Positions 23,195 to 29,477 of a DNA stretch of 29,477 nucleotides are shown in pieces; position 1 is the first letter of the stretch; each line of letters begins with the position of its first letter. Made by a program: the position numbers and the translations under genes. The notes beneath the pieces are model-generated. The model worked only from the letters and a program-made list of their open reading frames with translations. It did not search any database and was not told the DNA's origin. Source of the DNA: JAFGOY01 sp034430335 (GTDB taxonomy: Bacteria > Chloroflexota > Anaerolineae > Aggregatilineales > UBA3940); the NCBI GenBank assembly GCA_034430335.1, contig DAOUES010000145.1, positions 1 to 29,477 of the forward strand, written 5' to 3'.

Positions 23195-23332
23195 CTTGTC
23201 AGGTTCTATCTAACGCCAGTATATCACGTTGCCGATCACGAGCAAGTGCTTTGATCGTGATCGCGGCGCGGCCCTGTCGACTTGAGTATAATTGAGATGT
23301 ACTCTTTTCAGGAACAGCAGCCTGTGAGCGGC

Positions 23333-24040
23333 ATGGACGAACCACGACTGGTACTCTTTGATATCGACGGCACACTGCTCTGGTCAGACGGCTCAGGCCG
23401 GGCAGCAATGGAGACCGCGCTCAAACGGGTTTACGGCACCGCCGGGCCGATTGAGGATTATTACTTCGGCGGGCATACCGACTGTGAAGCGGTGCGGGAC
23501 CTGTTGAACGCCGAAGGCATAGACGACAACATCATCTGGGAGCGTTTTGACGAACTCCGTCTTGTTCTTGAAACCGAGTTGATCGAATGCATCGCTCAAG
23601 GCAAGTACCGCGTCAGGCCCTGCCCCGGAGCACCCGAACTGGTTCAGGCTTCGGCCAGTTGCGAGAACGTTTTGATCGGATTGTTGACAGGCAACATCGG
23701 CAGCACTGCCGCCGTCAAACTCGAGGCAGCCGGGTACAACGTTGGATTGTTTCAGGTAGGGGCTTACGGAGACGAGTCGGCAGTCAGGGCCGAGCTGCTT
23801 AAGTTAGCTGTAGAGCGGGCCTATGACCTCACCGGATATCGATTCCAGGGCAAGCAGATCGTCATGATCGGCGATACACCGGCTGACGTGACCTGCGGGC
23901 TGGAACTGGGGGCGCGCAGTATCGCAGTGCTCACCGGCTATCATAATCGTGTCGAGTTGACGCTGTCCGATCCCGACTTCCTGTTCGACGACCTGAGCGA
24001 CACCCAGAAAGTGCTTGCCGCCATCTTTGCTCCGGCGTAA
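23333..24040 (+). CDS. HAD family hydrolase (phosphoglycolate phosphatase-like)
   Basis: A 235-residue HAD-superfamily phosphatase. Motif I DIDGT is at residues 10-14, motif II LLTGN is near residue 122 and motif IV GDTPAD has its first Asp at 181; a helical cap domain (from ~20 to ~95) matches the phosphoglycolate phosphatase type. The substrate cannot be told from sequence. Upstream in-frame starts at 23282 and 23297 overlap the -10-like TATAAT at 23287-23292 and so would lie before transcription begins; the GTG at 23324 or the ATG at 23333 is likelier, and the ATG is chosen because it directly precedes the conserved core. Confidence 0.88.
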   Translation: MDEPRLVLFDIDGTLLWSDGSGRAAMETALKRVYGTAGPIEDYYFGGHTDCEAVRDLLNAEGIDDNIIWERFDELRLVLETELIECIAQGKYRVRPCPGAPELVQASASCENVLIGLLTGNIGSTAAVKLEAAGYNVGLFQVGAYGDESAVRAELLKLAVERAYDLTGYRFQGKQIVMIGDTPADVTCGLELGARSIAVLTGYHNRVELTLSDPDFLFDDLSDTQKVLAAIFAPA

Positions 24041-24067
24041 CATTCGAATAATCAACGTCCGCCGGGT

Positions 24068-24096
24068 TTGACACATTAGCCAAAAGCCCCTATCAT
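24068..24096 (+). promoter_or_regulatory. Promoter of the FHA-domain gene
   Basis: A consensus -35 TTGACA (24068-24073), a 17-bp spacer and TATCAT (24091-24096). The leader to the ATG at 24148 is about 45 nt and contains AGGAGG. This is the best sigma-70-like match seen in the window. Confidence 0.75.
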
Positions 24097-24147
24097 AACG
24101 ACGGCATTATGTTATGCATTGATGTATTGCACTAGGAGGCGTAAGCC

Positions 24148-24750
24148 ATGCAACCGGGCGCTCGTTTTAGGCTTGTTGTCCGCCGTGGACCGCAGCCCAA
24201 TCAGCAATATGAATTGAATCGTGACACAGTTACTATTGGTCGGGATATCACCAACGATATTGTTATCAACGATCCAGAGGTTTCGCGTCATCACGCCCGG
24301 CTGGTTCGCACCGCCGCCGGTTACACGCTTGAAGACCTGAGAAGCACCAACGGGACTTTCGTCAACCGCCAACGGATATCGACGCCTCACCCATTGTCGA
24401 ACGGCGATCTGGTTGGCATGGGCGAGACGGTCACCCTGTCATACGAAACACTCGGCATTCCCGGTCAGGTTCCCGGCGAACAGACGATACCCGCCCAGGC
24501 TCAGACCGTCCCATCGACGATGCCCCCACCGGTCCAGCCGATTTCGCCGTCAGCGCCGCCCTCCCCATACGCGCCGCCAATGGAAGAAGAAACCGAATCG
24601 GATATGAGCCGCTGGATCGTGATTGGCTGTGTAGCCATGTTGGTGGTCTTTTGCTGCGTTTTACTCGTGGCAGCGATCTATATCGACAGTAAGGACCTTT
24701 ACTGCGAGATTCCGGTCATGCAGGATATGTCCTTCTTCTGCGTCCCGTAG
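24148..24750 (+). CDS. FHA domain protein with C-terminal membrane anchor
   Basis: A 200-residue protein. An N-terminal FHA domain (~8-100) binds phosphothreonine peptides: VTIGRD, VSRHHARL and RSTNGTFVN are the conserved elements. A Pro/Gln/Ser-rich linker (~105-150) leads to one membrane helix (~153-175) and a short extracytoplasmic tail with two cysteines (CEIP, FFCVP). The FHA part is therefore tethered on the cytoplasmic side. This implies Ser/Thr kinase signalling, though no kinase is in the window. AGGAGG lies 8 nt before the ATG. A single gene between its own promoter and terminator. Confidence 0.88.
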   Translation: MQPGARFRLVVRRGPQPNQQYELNRDTVTIGRDITNDIVINDPEVSRHHARLVRTAAGYTLEDLRSTNGTFVNRQRISTPHPLSNGDLVGMGETVTLSYETLGIPGQVPGEQTIPAQAQTVPSTMPPPVQPISPSAPPSPYAPPMEEETESDMSRWIVIGCVAMLVVFCCVLLVAAIYIDSKDLYCEIPVMQDMSFFCVP

Positions 24751-24786
24751 ACAGCAGCAGTTTTCGAACGACCAGGACCACAAAAT

Positions 24787-24829
24787 ATGAGCCATCCTGA
24801 CCATCGGGTGGCTCATTTCTATTTTTCTT
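24787..24829 (+). terminator. Intrinsic terminator after the FHA gene
   Basis: Arms ATGAGCCATCC (24787-24797) and GGGTGGCTCAT (24806-24816) pair over 11 bp with one G-U, an 8-nt loop and a downstream T-rich run (TTCTATTTTTCTT). Confidence 0.8.
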
Positions 24830-24911
24830 ATCTGGATACAAAAACCCGGTTGGCCGGTAAGAATTCACCCGATGATCCGGTCAAGAGATTGTTAGGGGAA
24901 TGTGAAATTCC

Positions 24912-24941
24912 TTGATCGTCGAACCGTTTTTAGCGTATTCT
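24912..24941 (+). promoter_or_regulatory. Putative promoter of the thioredoxin-like gene
   Basis: TTGATC (24912-24917), an 18-bp spacer and TATTCT (24936-24941), about 40 nt before the ATG at 24982. The region between the FHA terminator and this site holds nothing else recognised. Confidence 0.45.
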
Positions 24942-24981
24942 CATCAAAACAGAGTGACTTCAAGACACAAAGGAATCGATT

Positions 24982-25515
24982 ATGAGCCAGTCCAGGAGCC
25001 GAAGGCGGCCCCAGAACATTCCCCTTTTGATCGTCGGCGGCATTGCTGCCTTGCTGATCATCCTGGTGTTTTTGGTCTTATCGAAAGGCGGCGACCAGGC
25101 GGGTCAGCCAGAAGATGCCGCCATCACCCTGCTTGACGGGGAAACGGTCAACCTGGCCGATTATCGCGGCCAGATCGTGCTGGTCAACTTCTGGACGACA
25201 TGGTGCCCACCCTGCCGCGCCGAGATGCCCGAACTCGACGCCTATTACCGGGATCACCAGGCCGATGGCCTTGTGCTGCTGGCGGTCAACGCGGGGGAGG
25301 CCCCGGCAGCCGCCCGCACATTCATCGAAGCGAGCGGCTTTACGTTTCCGGTTGGCCTCGACCGTGACGGGTCGATAAGCAGCCAGTTCGGAGTAACCGG
25401 GCTGCCGGTGACGATTGTGCTCGATACCGACGGGGCCATCACTTATCGCCACACCGGGTTGATCACCCGCGCCGTGCTCGACGAACAGGTCACCCCGCTG
25501 CTCGCCGAACAGTAA
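24982..25515 (+). CDS. Membrane-anchored TlpA/ResA-like thioredoxin family protein
   Basis: A 177-residue protein: a basic N-terminus (SRSRRRPQN), one membrane helix (~13-33), then a thioredoxin fold outside the membrane with WCPPC at residues 74-78 and the cis-proline segment GLPVT near 137. The family transfers reducing equivalents to extracytoplasmic proteins such as apocytochromes or other cysteine pairs. AAAGGA lies upstream of the ATG. No cytochrome maturation gene is adjacent, so its target is unknown. It converges on the cupin gene with only 5 bp between stops. Confidence 0.9.
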   Translation: MSQSRSRRRPQNIPLLIVGGIAALLIILVFLVLSKGGDQAGQPEDAAITLLDGETVNLADYRGQIVLVNFWTTWCPPCRAEMPELDAYYRDHQADGLVLLAVNAGEAPAAARTFIEASGFTFPVGLDRDGSISSQFGVTGLPVTIVLDTDGAITYRHTGLITRAVLDEQVTPLLAEQ

Positions 25516-25520
25516 CAGCC

Positions 25521-25856
25521 TCAGCCCTGGTGCGGGATCAGGCAGATAAAGCGGAGAACCTCGTCCCCCCGGTTGAAGAACCCGTGTTCCTCGTTCGGGG
25601 CAACATACACGATGGTTCCATGCGAAACGGCATGATCGCCGTCTTTGTCTCGCACCACTCCATCGCCTTGAAGCACGAAAACCTCGTGTTCATAGTCGTG
25701 CGTGTGGTAAGGCGTGTTGCAGCCCGGCTCGACATCGATTACCCGCATGGCGAAGTTCGGCGCGCCGTCGTCTTTGTCGATCACCCAGCGCAGGCTGACG
25801 CCTTTCAGATCGCCGTATTTCTCGGCAACGGTTCCTGTATAATGCTCGACCTTCAT
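25521..25856 (-). CDS. Cupin domain protein
   Basis: A 111-residue single-domain cupin. The first metal motif HTHDYEHE (His51, His53, His57) and the late histidine in NEEHGFF (His91) form a likely metal site; VLQGDGVV and GTIVYVAPNEEHGFFN match the cupin fold. The reaction is unknown. A strong AGGAGG lies 7-8 nt upstream of the ATG. It lies 33 bp downstream of metG and may be transcribed from its own promoter or with metG. Confidence 0.88.
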   Translation of the reverse strand: MKVEHYTGTVAEKYGDLKGVSLRWVIDKDDGAPNFAMRVIDVEPGCNTPYHTHDYEHEVFVLQGDGVVRDKDGDHAVSHGTIVYVAPNEEHGFFNRGDEVLRFICLIPHQG

Positions 25857-25889
25857 ACACTGTCCTCCTGATTGCAGTTTTGGAATAAC

Positions 25890-27653
25890 TTAGCTGCCCA
25901 GCCGGGCAGTCTCGGTTTCGACGACGGTTTTCTCATCCAGTTTCTTGAACAGGGCCACCGGTTTCTGGAGCGCCTGCCCCGGCGGAAGCGTCACCGGCTC
26001 CCAGGTGCCGGTGGCAGCGCTGCCATCATAGGTGAGCACACCGTGTGCGCGGCTCGATTCCTCGATCTCCTCGATCACCTGCTCGCCGAACAACTGCCCA
26101 TCGAAGCCCAGCATCTCGTGGAGCTGCTGCGCCGTGAACGGCAAAAACGGTGCAAGTAGAGTCTTTAAGTAGGTAATCGCCTGCAAAGCGGTGTAGACCG
26201 TCGTGGCCGCCGCCTGCTTATCCTCTTTCACCACCCCAAACCAGGGCGCGCCGTCAAGGTAGACGTTGACCTCCCGCGCCAGCGCCATCGCTTCTTCTAA
26301 GGCGCGGCGCAGCTTGACACCGTTCAAGAGTTCTCCGACTGTCTCGAATCTGGCCTCGATCTTTTCCAACAGGGCCAGATCATCCGGCCTCAGTATGCCC
26401 GGATCGGGCACGACGCCGTCCCAGTTCTTGTAGGCGAACTTCAGCACCCGGTTGACCAGATTGCCCCACCAGGCGACCAGTTCATTATTGTTCCGCGCGA
26501 CGAAGTCCTCCCAGGTGAAGTCACTGTCGCGGGTTTCCGGCAGCACCGCCCCGACGTAATAGCGGATCGCGTCCGGGTCGTAGCGTTCCAGGATATCCGG
26601 CAGCCAGATTGCCCAGTTGCGGCTCTTCGAAAACTGCGCGCCCTGCACGTTCATATACTCGTTCGCCGGGACGTCGTAGGGCAGCACCAGCGATCCAGAG
26701 TCATTGTTATAAATCCCGGAGACGCCCATCAATTCAGCCTGCCAGACCACCGTATGGAACGGGATGTTGTCTTTGCCGATGAAGCAGTACATCTTGCAGC
26801 CGGGGTTGTACCACCAGTCCTTCCACGCCTCCGGCTGATCGTTGTTCTTCGCCCACTCGACCGACGCGCTGAAATAGCCGATCACCGCCTCAAACCACAC
26901 GTAGAGGCATTTTTCCTCCCAGCCTTCGAGCGGCACCGGGATGCCCCAACTGATGTCCCGCGTGATCGGCCTGCCGCGCAGATCGTCGACCATGTTCCGG
27001 GCGAACTTGATGACATTCGGACGCCAGTAATCTTTGTCGCTCAGGTAGTCGTGCAGCCGATCCTTGAACTTTGCCAGGTCGAGGAAGTAGTGAGTGGTCT
27101 TTCGAATGACGGGCTTGTTGCCGGTTTGCTTGCTGCGCGGATTGATCAACTGCACCGCGTCGATCAGGTGCCCGCAGTTGTCGCATTGATCGCCGCGTGC
27201 GCTGTCATAGCCGCAGTGCGGGCAGGTTCCCTCGACCATCCGGTCGGGCAGGAAGCGCCCTGCCTCCTCGTCGTAGAGCAGCTCCTGCGTCTCCTCGTAA
27301 AGCGCCCCGGCCTTTTCCAGCCCCAGGAAGAAATCCTGTGACACCCGGTAGTGATTTTCCGTGTCGGTGTGGGTGAACAGGTCGTAGCTGATGCCGATCT
27401 TCTGCTGGGTTTCGAGGAAACGCCGGTGATTCGTCTCGAAAACCTCGCGCGGTGAGATGCCCAGCTTTTCAGCCGTCACCGTGATCGGCGTGCCGTGCGC
27501 ATCCGACCCGGAAACCATCAGCACGCGGCGGCCCTTTAACCGCTGGTAACGGGCAAAGATATCAGCCGGTAGATAGGCTCCCGCCAGGTGCCCGACGTGC
27601 AGGTCGCCGTTGGCATACGGCCAGGCGACGGATACGTGTATTGTTTCGGTCAT
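25890..27653 (-). CDS. metG: Methionyl-tRNA synthetase
   Basis: A 587-residue class I aminoacyl-tRNA synthetase charging tRNA-Met. HIGH-type motif HVGH is at residues 19-22; a zinc site CxxC...CxxC (Cys144, 147, 157, 160) sits in the connective peptide; the KMSKS loop reads QFSKS at 340-344, with Gln replacing the first Lys and the catalytically important second Lys retained. The anticodon-binding region follows (VAWWGNLVNRVLKF). There is no C-terminal dimerisation domain of the long form. The ATG at 27653 is preceded by GGAGAAAAGGACC. It lies downstream of a structured RNA and a terminator, so expression may be attenuated. Confidence 0.95.
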   Translation of the reverse strand: MTETIHVSVAWPYANGDLHVGHLAGAYLPADIFARYQRLKGRRVLMVSGSDAHGTPITVTAEKLGISPREVFETNHRRFLETQQKIGISYDLFTHTDTENHYRVSQDFFLGLEKAGALYEETQELLYDEEAGRFLPDRMVEGTCPHCGYDSARGDQCDNCGHLIDAVQLINPRSKQTGNKPVIRKTTHYFLDLAKFKDRLHDYLSDKDYWRPNVIKFARNMVDDLRGRPITRDISWGIPVPLEGWEEKCLYVWFEAVIGYFSASVEWAKNNDQPEAWKDWWYNPGCKMYCFIGKDNIPFHTVVWQAELMGVSGIYNNDSGSLVLPYDVPANEYMNVQGAQFSKSRNWAIWLPDILERYDPDAIRYYVGAVLPETRDSDFTWEDFVARNNNELVAWWGNLVNRVLKFAYKNWDGVVPDPGILRPDDLALLEKIEARFETVGELLNGVKLRRALEEAMALAREVNVYLDGAPWFGVVKEDKQAAATTVYTALQAITYLKTLLAPFLPFTAQQLHEMLGFDGQLFGEQVIEEIEESSRAHGVLTYDGSAATGTWEPVTLPPGQALQKPVALFKKLDEKTVVETETARLGS

Positions 27654-27703
27654 TGGTCCTTTTCTCCTCCGTCTTCGTCACGATTTTACCCGCGAAGCGG
27701 GGC

Positions 27704-27736
27704 AAACAAAAAAGCCGCCAGTGCGGAACTGGCGGC
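27704..27736 (-). terminator. Intrinsic terminator between the structured RNA and metG
   Basis: On the minus strand an 8-bp perfect stem (GCCGCCAG / CTGGCGGC, 27736-27714) with a 7-nt loop is followed by TTTTTT. It sits about 50 bp before the metG ATG and would stop transcription from the promoter at 27907-27912. Confidence 0.8.
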
Positions 27737-27900
27737 CTGTGATTACCGGGCCTTTACTGTCGTGGGCGTCGCGCTAGTTGAGCGTGCGCGGACGGCCATC
27801 GCCGCGAAGGGTTCCGCCCCTTCGCCGCCACGACAGGCTGCGCATGCCCATCAATACGTGCCTACAGTACATTGATTATCTCTTTGCTCAAATCCTACTG
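27704..27900 (-). ncRNA. Candidate structured RNA or leader upstream of metG
   Basis: Promoter to terminator spacing defines an RNA of about 195 nt. A perfect 9-bp outer helix (27836-27828 with 27765-27757, CTGTCGTGG/CCACGACAG) encloses a perfect 8-bp hairpin with a 6-nt loop (27825-27804, GCGAAGGG/CCCTTCGC) and a further GC-rich hairpin region. Beyond the outer helix, shorter pairings (GGGC/GCCC, TGAT/ATCA) extend it. I recognise no Rfam class: it lacks the T-box UGGNACC sequence. It may be a metG attenuator or a stand-alone small RNA of 6S-like size. The gap 27654-28004 holds this RNA, its promoter and, near 28005, a weak hairpin after the downstream gene's neighbour; no protein gene is seen. 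Confidence 0.55.
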
Positions 27901-27906
27901 AATTAC

Positions 27907-27912
27907 ATTATA
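27907..27912 (-). promoter_or_regulatory. -10 box TATAAT for the metG leader RNA
   Basis: A consensus TATAAT on the minus strand, with the expected transcription start near 27900. The 17-bp-spaced -35 (GTGAAG) is poor; a TTGACA is present but only 8 bp upstream of the -10 and so badly placed for it. Confidence 0.55.
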
Positions 27913-28004
27913 CCCCACGTTGTCAAGCCCTTCACTGACACCTCATTGATGATCGAAGGCAGGTGAGGCTGTGTATCAGATATAAAGTTCATCGCTTGAG
28001 GGCA

Positions 28005-29192
28005 TCAGGCGATGACTCCCAGTTCCTTCCCCACCTTCTCGAATGCCGCCAACCCGATTGATAGATCATCCTCTGTGTGGGCCGCCGTGTTCATCACCCG
28101 GATACGCGCTTTACCCTCCGGCACGGTCGGATAGCCGATTGCCATCGCGAATATTCCTTCTTCGAACAGCCGCCTGCTGAACTGTTGAGCCAGCGTCGCC
28201 TCGCCCAGCATCACCGGCACGATGGGCGTCTGTGTGCCCCCCGTATCGAAGCCCATTGCCTTCATTTGCTCCTTGAATGCCCCGGCGTTTGCCCACAACC
28301 GGGTGACCTGTTCGGTGCTTTCCTCCAGTAAATCGACCGCTGCCAGGCACGCCGCCGCGTCGGGCACGGTCATCGCCGACGAGAACAGGAACGGACGCCC
28401 ACGCTGGCGCAGCCAGTCGACAATCACCCGTTTCCCGGCCACCATGCCGCCCATCACGCCAAATGCCTTTGACATCGTCCCCACTTCGATGTCGACCTTT
28501 CCGTGCAGCCCAAAGTGATCGACGATCCCGCGTCCACCCTTTCCTAACACGCCTTCGCCGTGCGCGTCGTCGACCATCAACAGATAGCCATAATCCTTTG
28601 CCACTTCGTACAACCCCGGCAGCGGCGCGATATCCCCATCCATGCTGAACACCCCATCGCTGACGATCAGCGCCCGCCCCCCGCCCTCCGTTTCCTCGAT
28701 CACCCGGCGCAGGTCGTCCGGGTCGTTGTGCGCGTAGCGCACGGTCGACGCCCGTGACAGACGGCACCCGTCGATGATGCTGGCGTGGTTCAGTTCATCC
28801 GAAAATATCACGTCGCCTTTACCAACCAGTACCGGGATGGTCGCAAGGTTGGCGTTGAACCCGCTCTGGAAGGTGATCGCCGCTTCGACGCCCTTGAAGG
28901 CCGCCAGCCGCCGTTCCAGTTCGACATGCAGGGACATCGTCCCGGCAATGGTTCGCACCGCCCCCGGCCCGACGCCATAGGCATCAATCGCGTTTTTTGC
29001 CGCTTCACGCAGCCGGGGATGGTTGGCTAATCCCAGATAGTTATTCGCGCAGAAATTCAGCACCCGCCGCCCGTCGATTGTCACCCAGCCATCCATCGGG
29101 CTTTCAATCGTGCGAATATGGGTGAACAGTCCCTGTTCCTTTAATAAGGAAATCTCTTCTTCGATCCACCGGGTTTTGGCTTCATTTCCCAT
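28005..29192 (-). CDS. kbl: Glycine C-acetyltransferase (2-amino-3-ketobutyrate CoA ligase)
   Basis: A 395-residue PLP enzyme of the alpha-oxoamine synthase family, condensing glycine with an acyl-CoA; the length and sequence match glycine C-acetyltransferase of threonine degradation. Visible: NFCANNYLGLANHP, the GVGPGAVRTIAGT segment, DDAHGEGVLG, and the PLP-binding lysine in GTMSKAFG (Lys242). A related enzyme such as 8-amino-7-oxononanoate synthase cannot be fully excluded. No threonine dehydrogenase is adjacent. GGAG lies ~7 nt upstream of the ATG, and a TATAAT at 29262-29267 is a likely -10, giving a leader of about 65 nt. Confidence 0.9.
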   Translation of the reverse strand: MGNEAKTRWIEEEISLLKEQGLFTHIRTIESPMDGWVTIDGRRVLNFCANNYLGLANHPRLREAAKNAIDAYGVGPGAVRTIAGTMSLHVELERRLAAFKGVEAAITFQSGFNANLATIPVLVGKGDVIFSDELNHASIIDGCRLSRASTVRYAHNDPDDLRRVIEETEGGGRALIVSDGVFSMDGDIAPLPGLYEVAKDYGYLLMVDDAHGEGVLGKGGRGIVDHFGLHGKVDIEVGTMSKAFGVMGGMVAGKRVIVDWLRQRGRPFLFSSAMTVPDAAACLAAVDLLEESTEQVTRLWANAGAFKEQMKAMGFDTGGTQTPIVPVMLGEATLAQQFSRRLFEEGIFAMAIGYPTVPEGKARIRVMNTAAHTEDDLSIGLAAFEKVGKELGVIA

Positions 29193-29261
29193 TGCATTTC
29201 TCCGTTTTGAGATGGTTGCTTAGATATAGAAACAGGAACCCCTGCTCTCAATTTCACTAGT

Positions 29262-29267
29262 ATTATA
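29262..29267 (-). promoter_or_regulatory. -10 box TATAAT upstream of kbl
   Basis: A consensus TATAAT on the minus strand, 70 bp upstream of the kbl ATG. No clear -35 is visible at 17 bp. Confidence 0.45.
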
Positions 29268-29331
29268 AAGCAAGGCACGCTATTCTATTCACCTGATTTG
29301 ACCATTTTGCCTGTAATTCTTGGAACTTCGC

Positions 29332-29477
29332 ATGTCAAAAACACTCAAACGCTGGGGCCTGTACGTCGGCGTGATCCTCCTCGTGATTGCTATCGATCAG
29401 GCCGTCGAGCAGTTTGTCGTCACCAATCTTCAAATCGGTGAAACCTGGGATGGTTTCAGCCTGTTTAATGGATTTAT
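29332..29477 (+). CDS. lspA: Signal peptidase II (prolipoprotein), 3'-truncated
   Basis: Only the first 48 codons are in the window. A basic start (MSKTLKRWG) precedes a membrane helix VGVILLVIAIDQAVEQFVV, with the Asp-Gln pair at the end of the helix as in LspA, followed by the short loop leading to FSLFNGF. LspA cleaves lipoprotein signal peptides in the membrane. GGAA lies 6 nt before the ATG. The catalytic aspartates lie beyond the window edge, so the call rests on the N-terminus only. Confidence 0.7.
   Translation, partial: MSKTLKRWGLYVGVILLVIAIDQAVEQFVVTNLQIGETWDGFSLFNGF

Noticed and set aside
27704..27900. T-box or SAM riboswitch in front of metG
   Set aside because: The hairpin GAAGGG-GCGGAA-CCCTTC looks a little like a T-box element, but the UGG needed to pair with the tRNA CCA end is CGG here, and no SAM-riboswitch core was seen. 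It is kept only as an unclassified structured RNA.
28005..28030. Hairpin at the end of kbl as a terminator
   Set aside because: CATCGC/GCGATG arms are only 6 bp with a long loop, and the following bases are A/T-mixed without a clear T-run.
1..29477. CRISPR arrays, tRNA or rRNA genes, insertion sequences, prophage genes
   Set aside because: None seen: no regularly spaced direct repeats, no tRNA-like sequence I could fold, no transposase or integrase motifs.

Overview
The window looks like a piece of a Chloroflexota (probably Anaerolineae-like) chromosome. This is inferred from moderately high GC, from the acidic Glu/Pro-rich proteins with PDWL-type tryptophan motifs, and from an orphan 'glutamate mutase L'-type ATPase beside unnamed membrane proteins. 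I see no rRNA, tRNA, CRISPR array, transposase or phage gene, so this is a vertically inherited, gene-dense region. Genes are on both strands in short operons. Several convergent pairs have overlapping or nearly touching stop codons.

Left part (1-7000): the 3' end of an acidic, W-motif protein; a DUF952 protein; on the minus strand ridA followed by a CinA-C-like/nucleotidyltransferase fusion; then divergent murJ. Converging on murJ is the minus-strand operon xseA-xseB-PAP2-like gene. Middle part (7000-14000): a plus-strand operon of a GNAT-like protein, an R3H-domain AAA ATPase and thymidylate kinase; an FmdB-type zinc-ribbon gene divergent from a rhomboid protease; then a MEMO1/AmrB-family gene and a CNNM/CorC-type membrane protein.

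The most unusual part is 13962-23194. Eight minus-strand genes lie tightly spaced between one promoter (-10 at 23166-23171, apparently giving a leaderless mRNA) and one strong intrinsic terminator (13962-13991). In order they encode a small protein, a TM-domain-TM protein, a six-TM protein, a 1023-residue acidic protein with 17 PDWL-like motifs plus a membrane-anchored extracytoplasmic domain, another polytopic membrane protein, an ASKHA ATPase of the glutamate mutase L (MutL/GlmL) family, a barrel-sandwich/KOW-type protein, and a membrane protein ending in an LPDTG sorting-like signal. No adenosylcobalamin mutase is nearby. I infer a membrane-associated, ATPase-containing complex of unknown function and treat it as the candidate undescribed system.

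Right part (23200-29477): an HAD phosphatase, a membrane-tethered FHA protein, a TlpA/ResA-like thioredoxin, a cupin, metG, a glycine C-acetyltransferase (kbl-like) and the start of lspA. Upstream of metG, a promoter and an intrinsic terminator about 195 nt apart enclose a strongly folded RNA. It is either a regulatory leader or a stand-alone small RNA.
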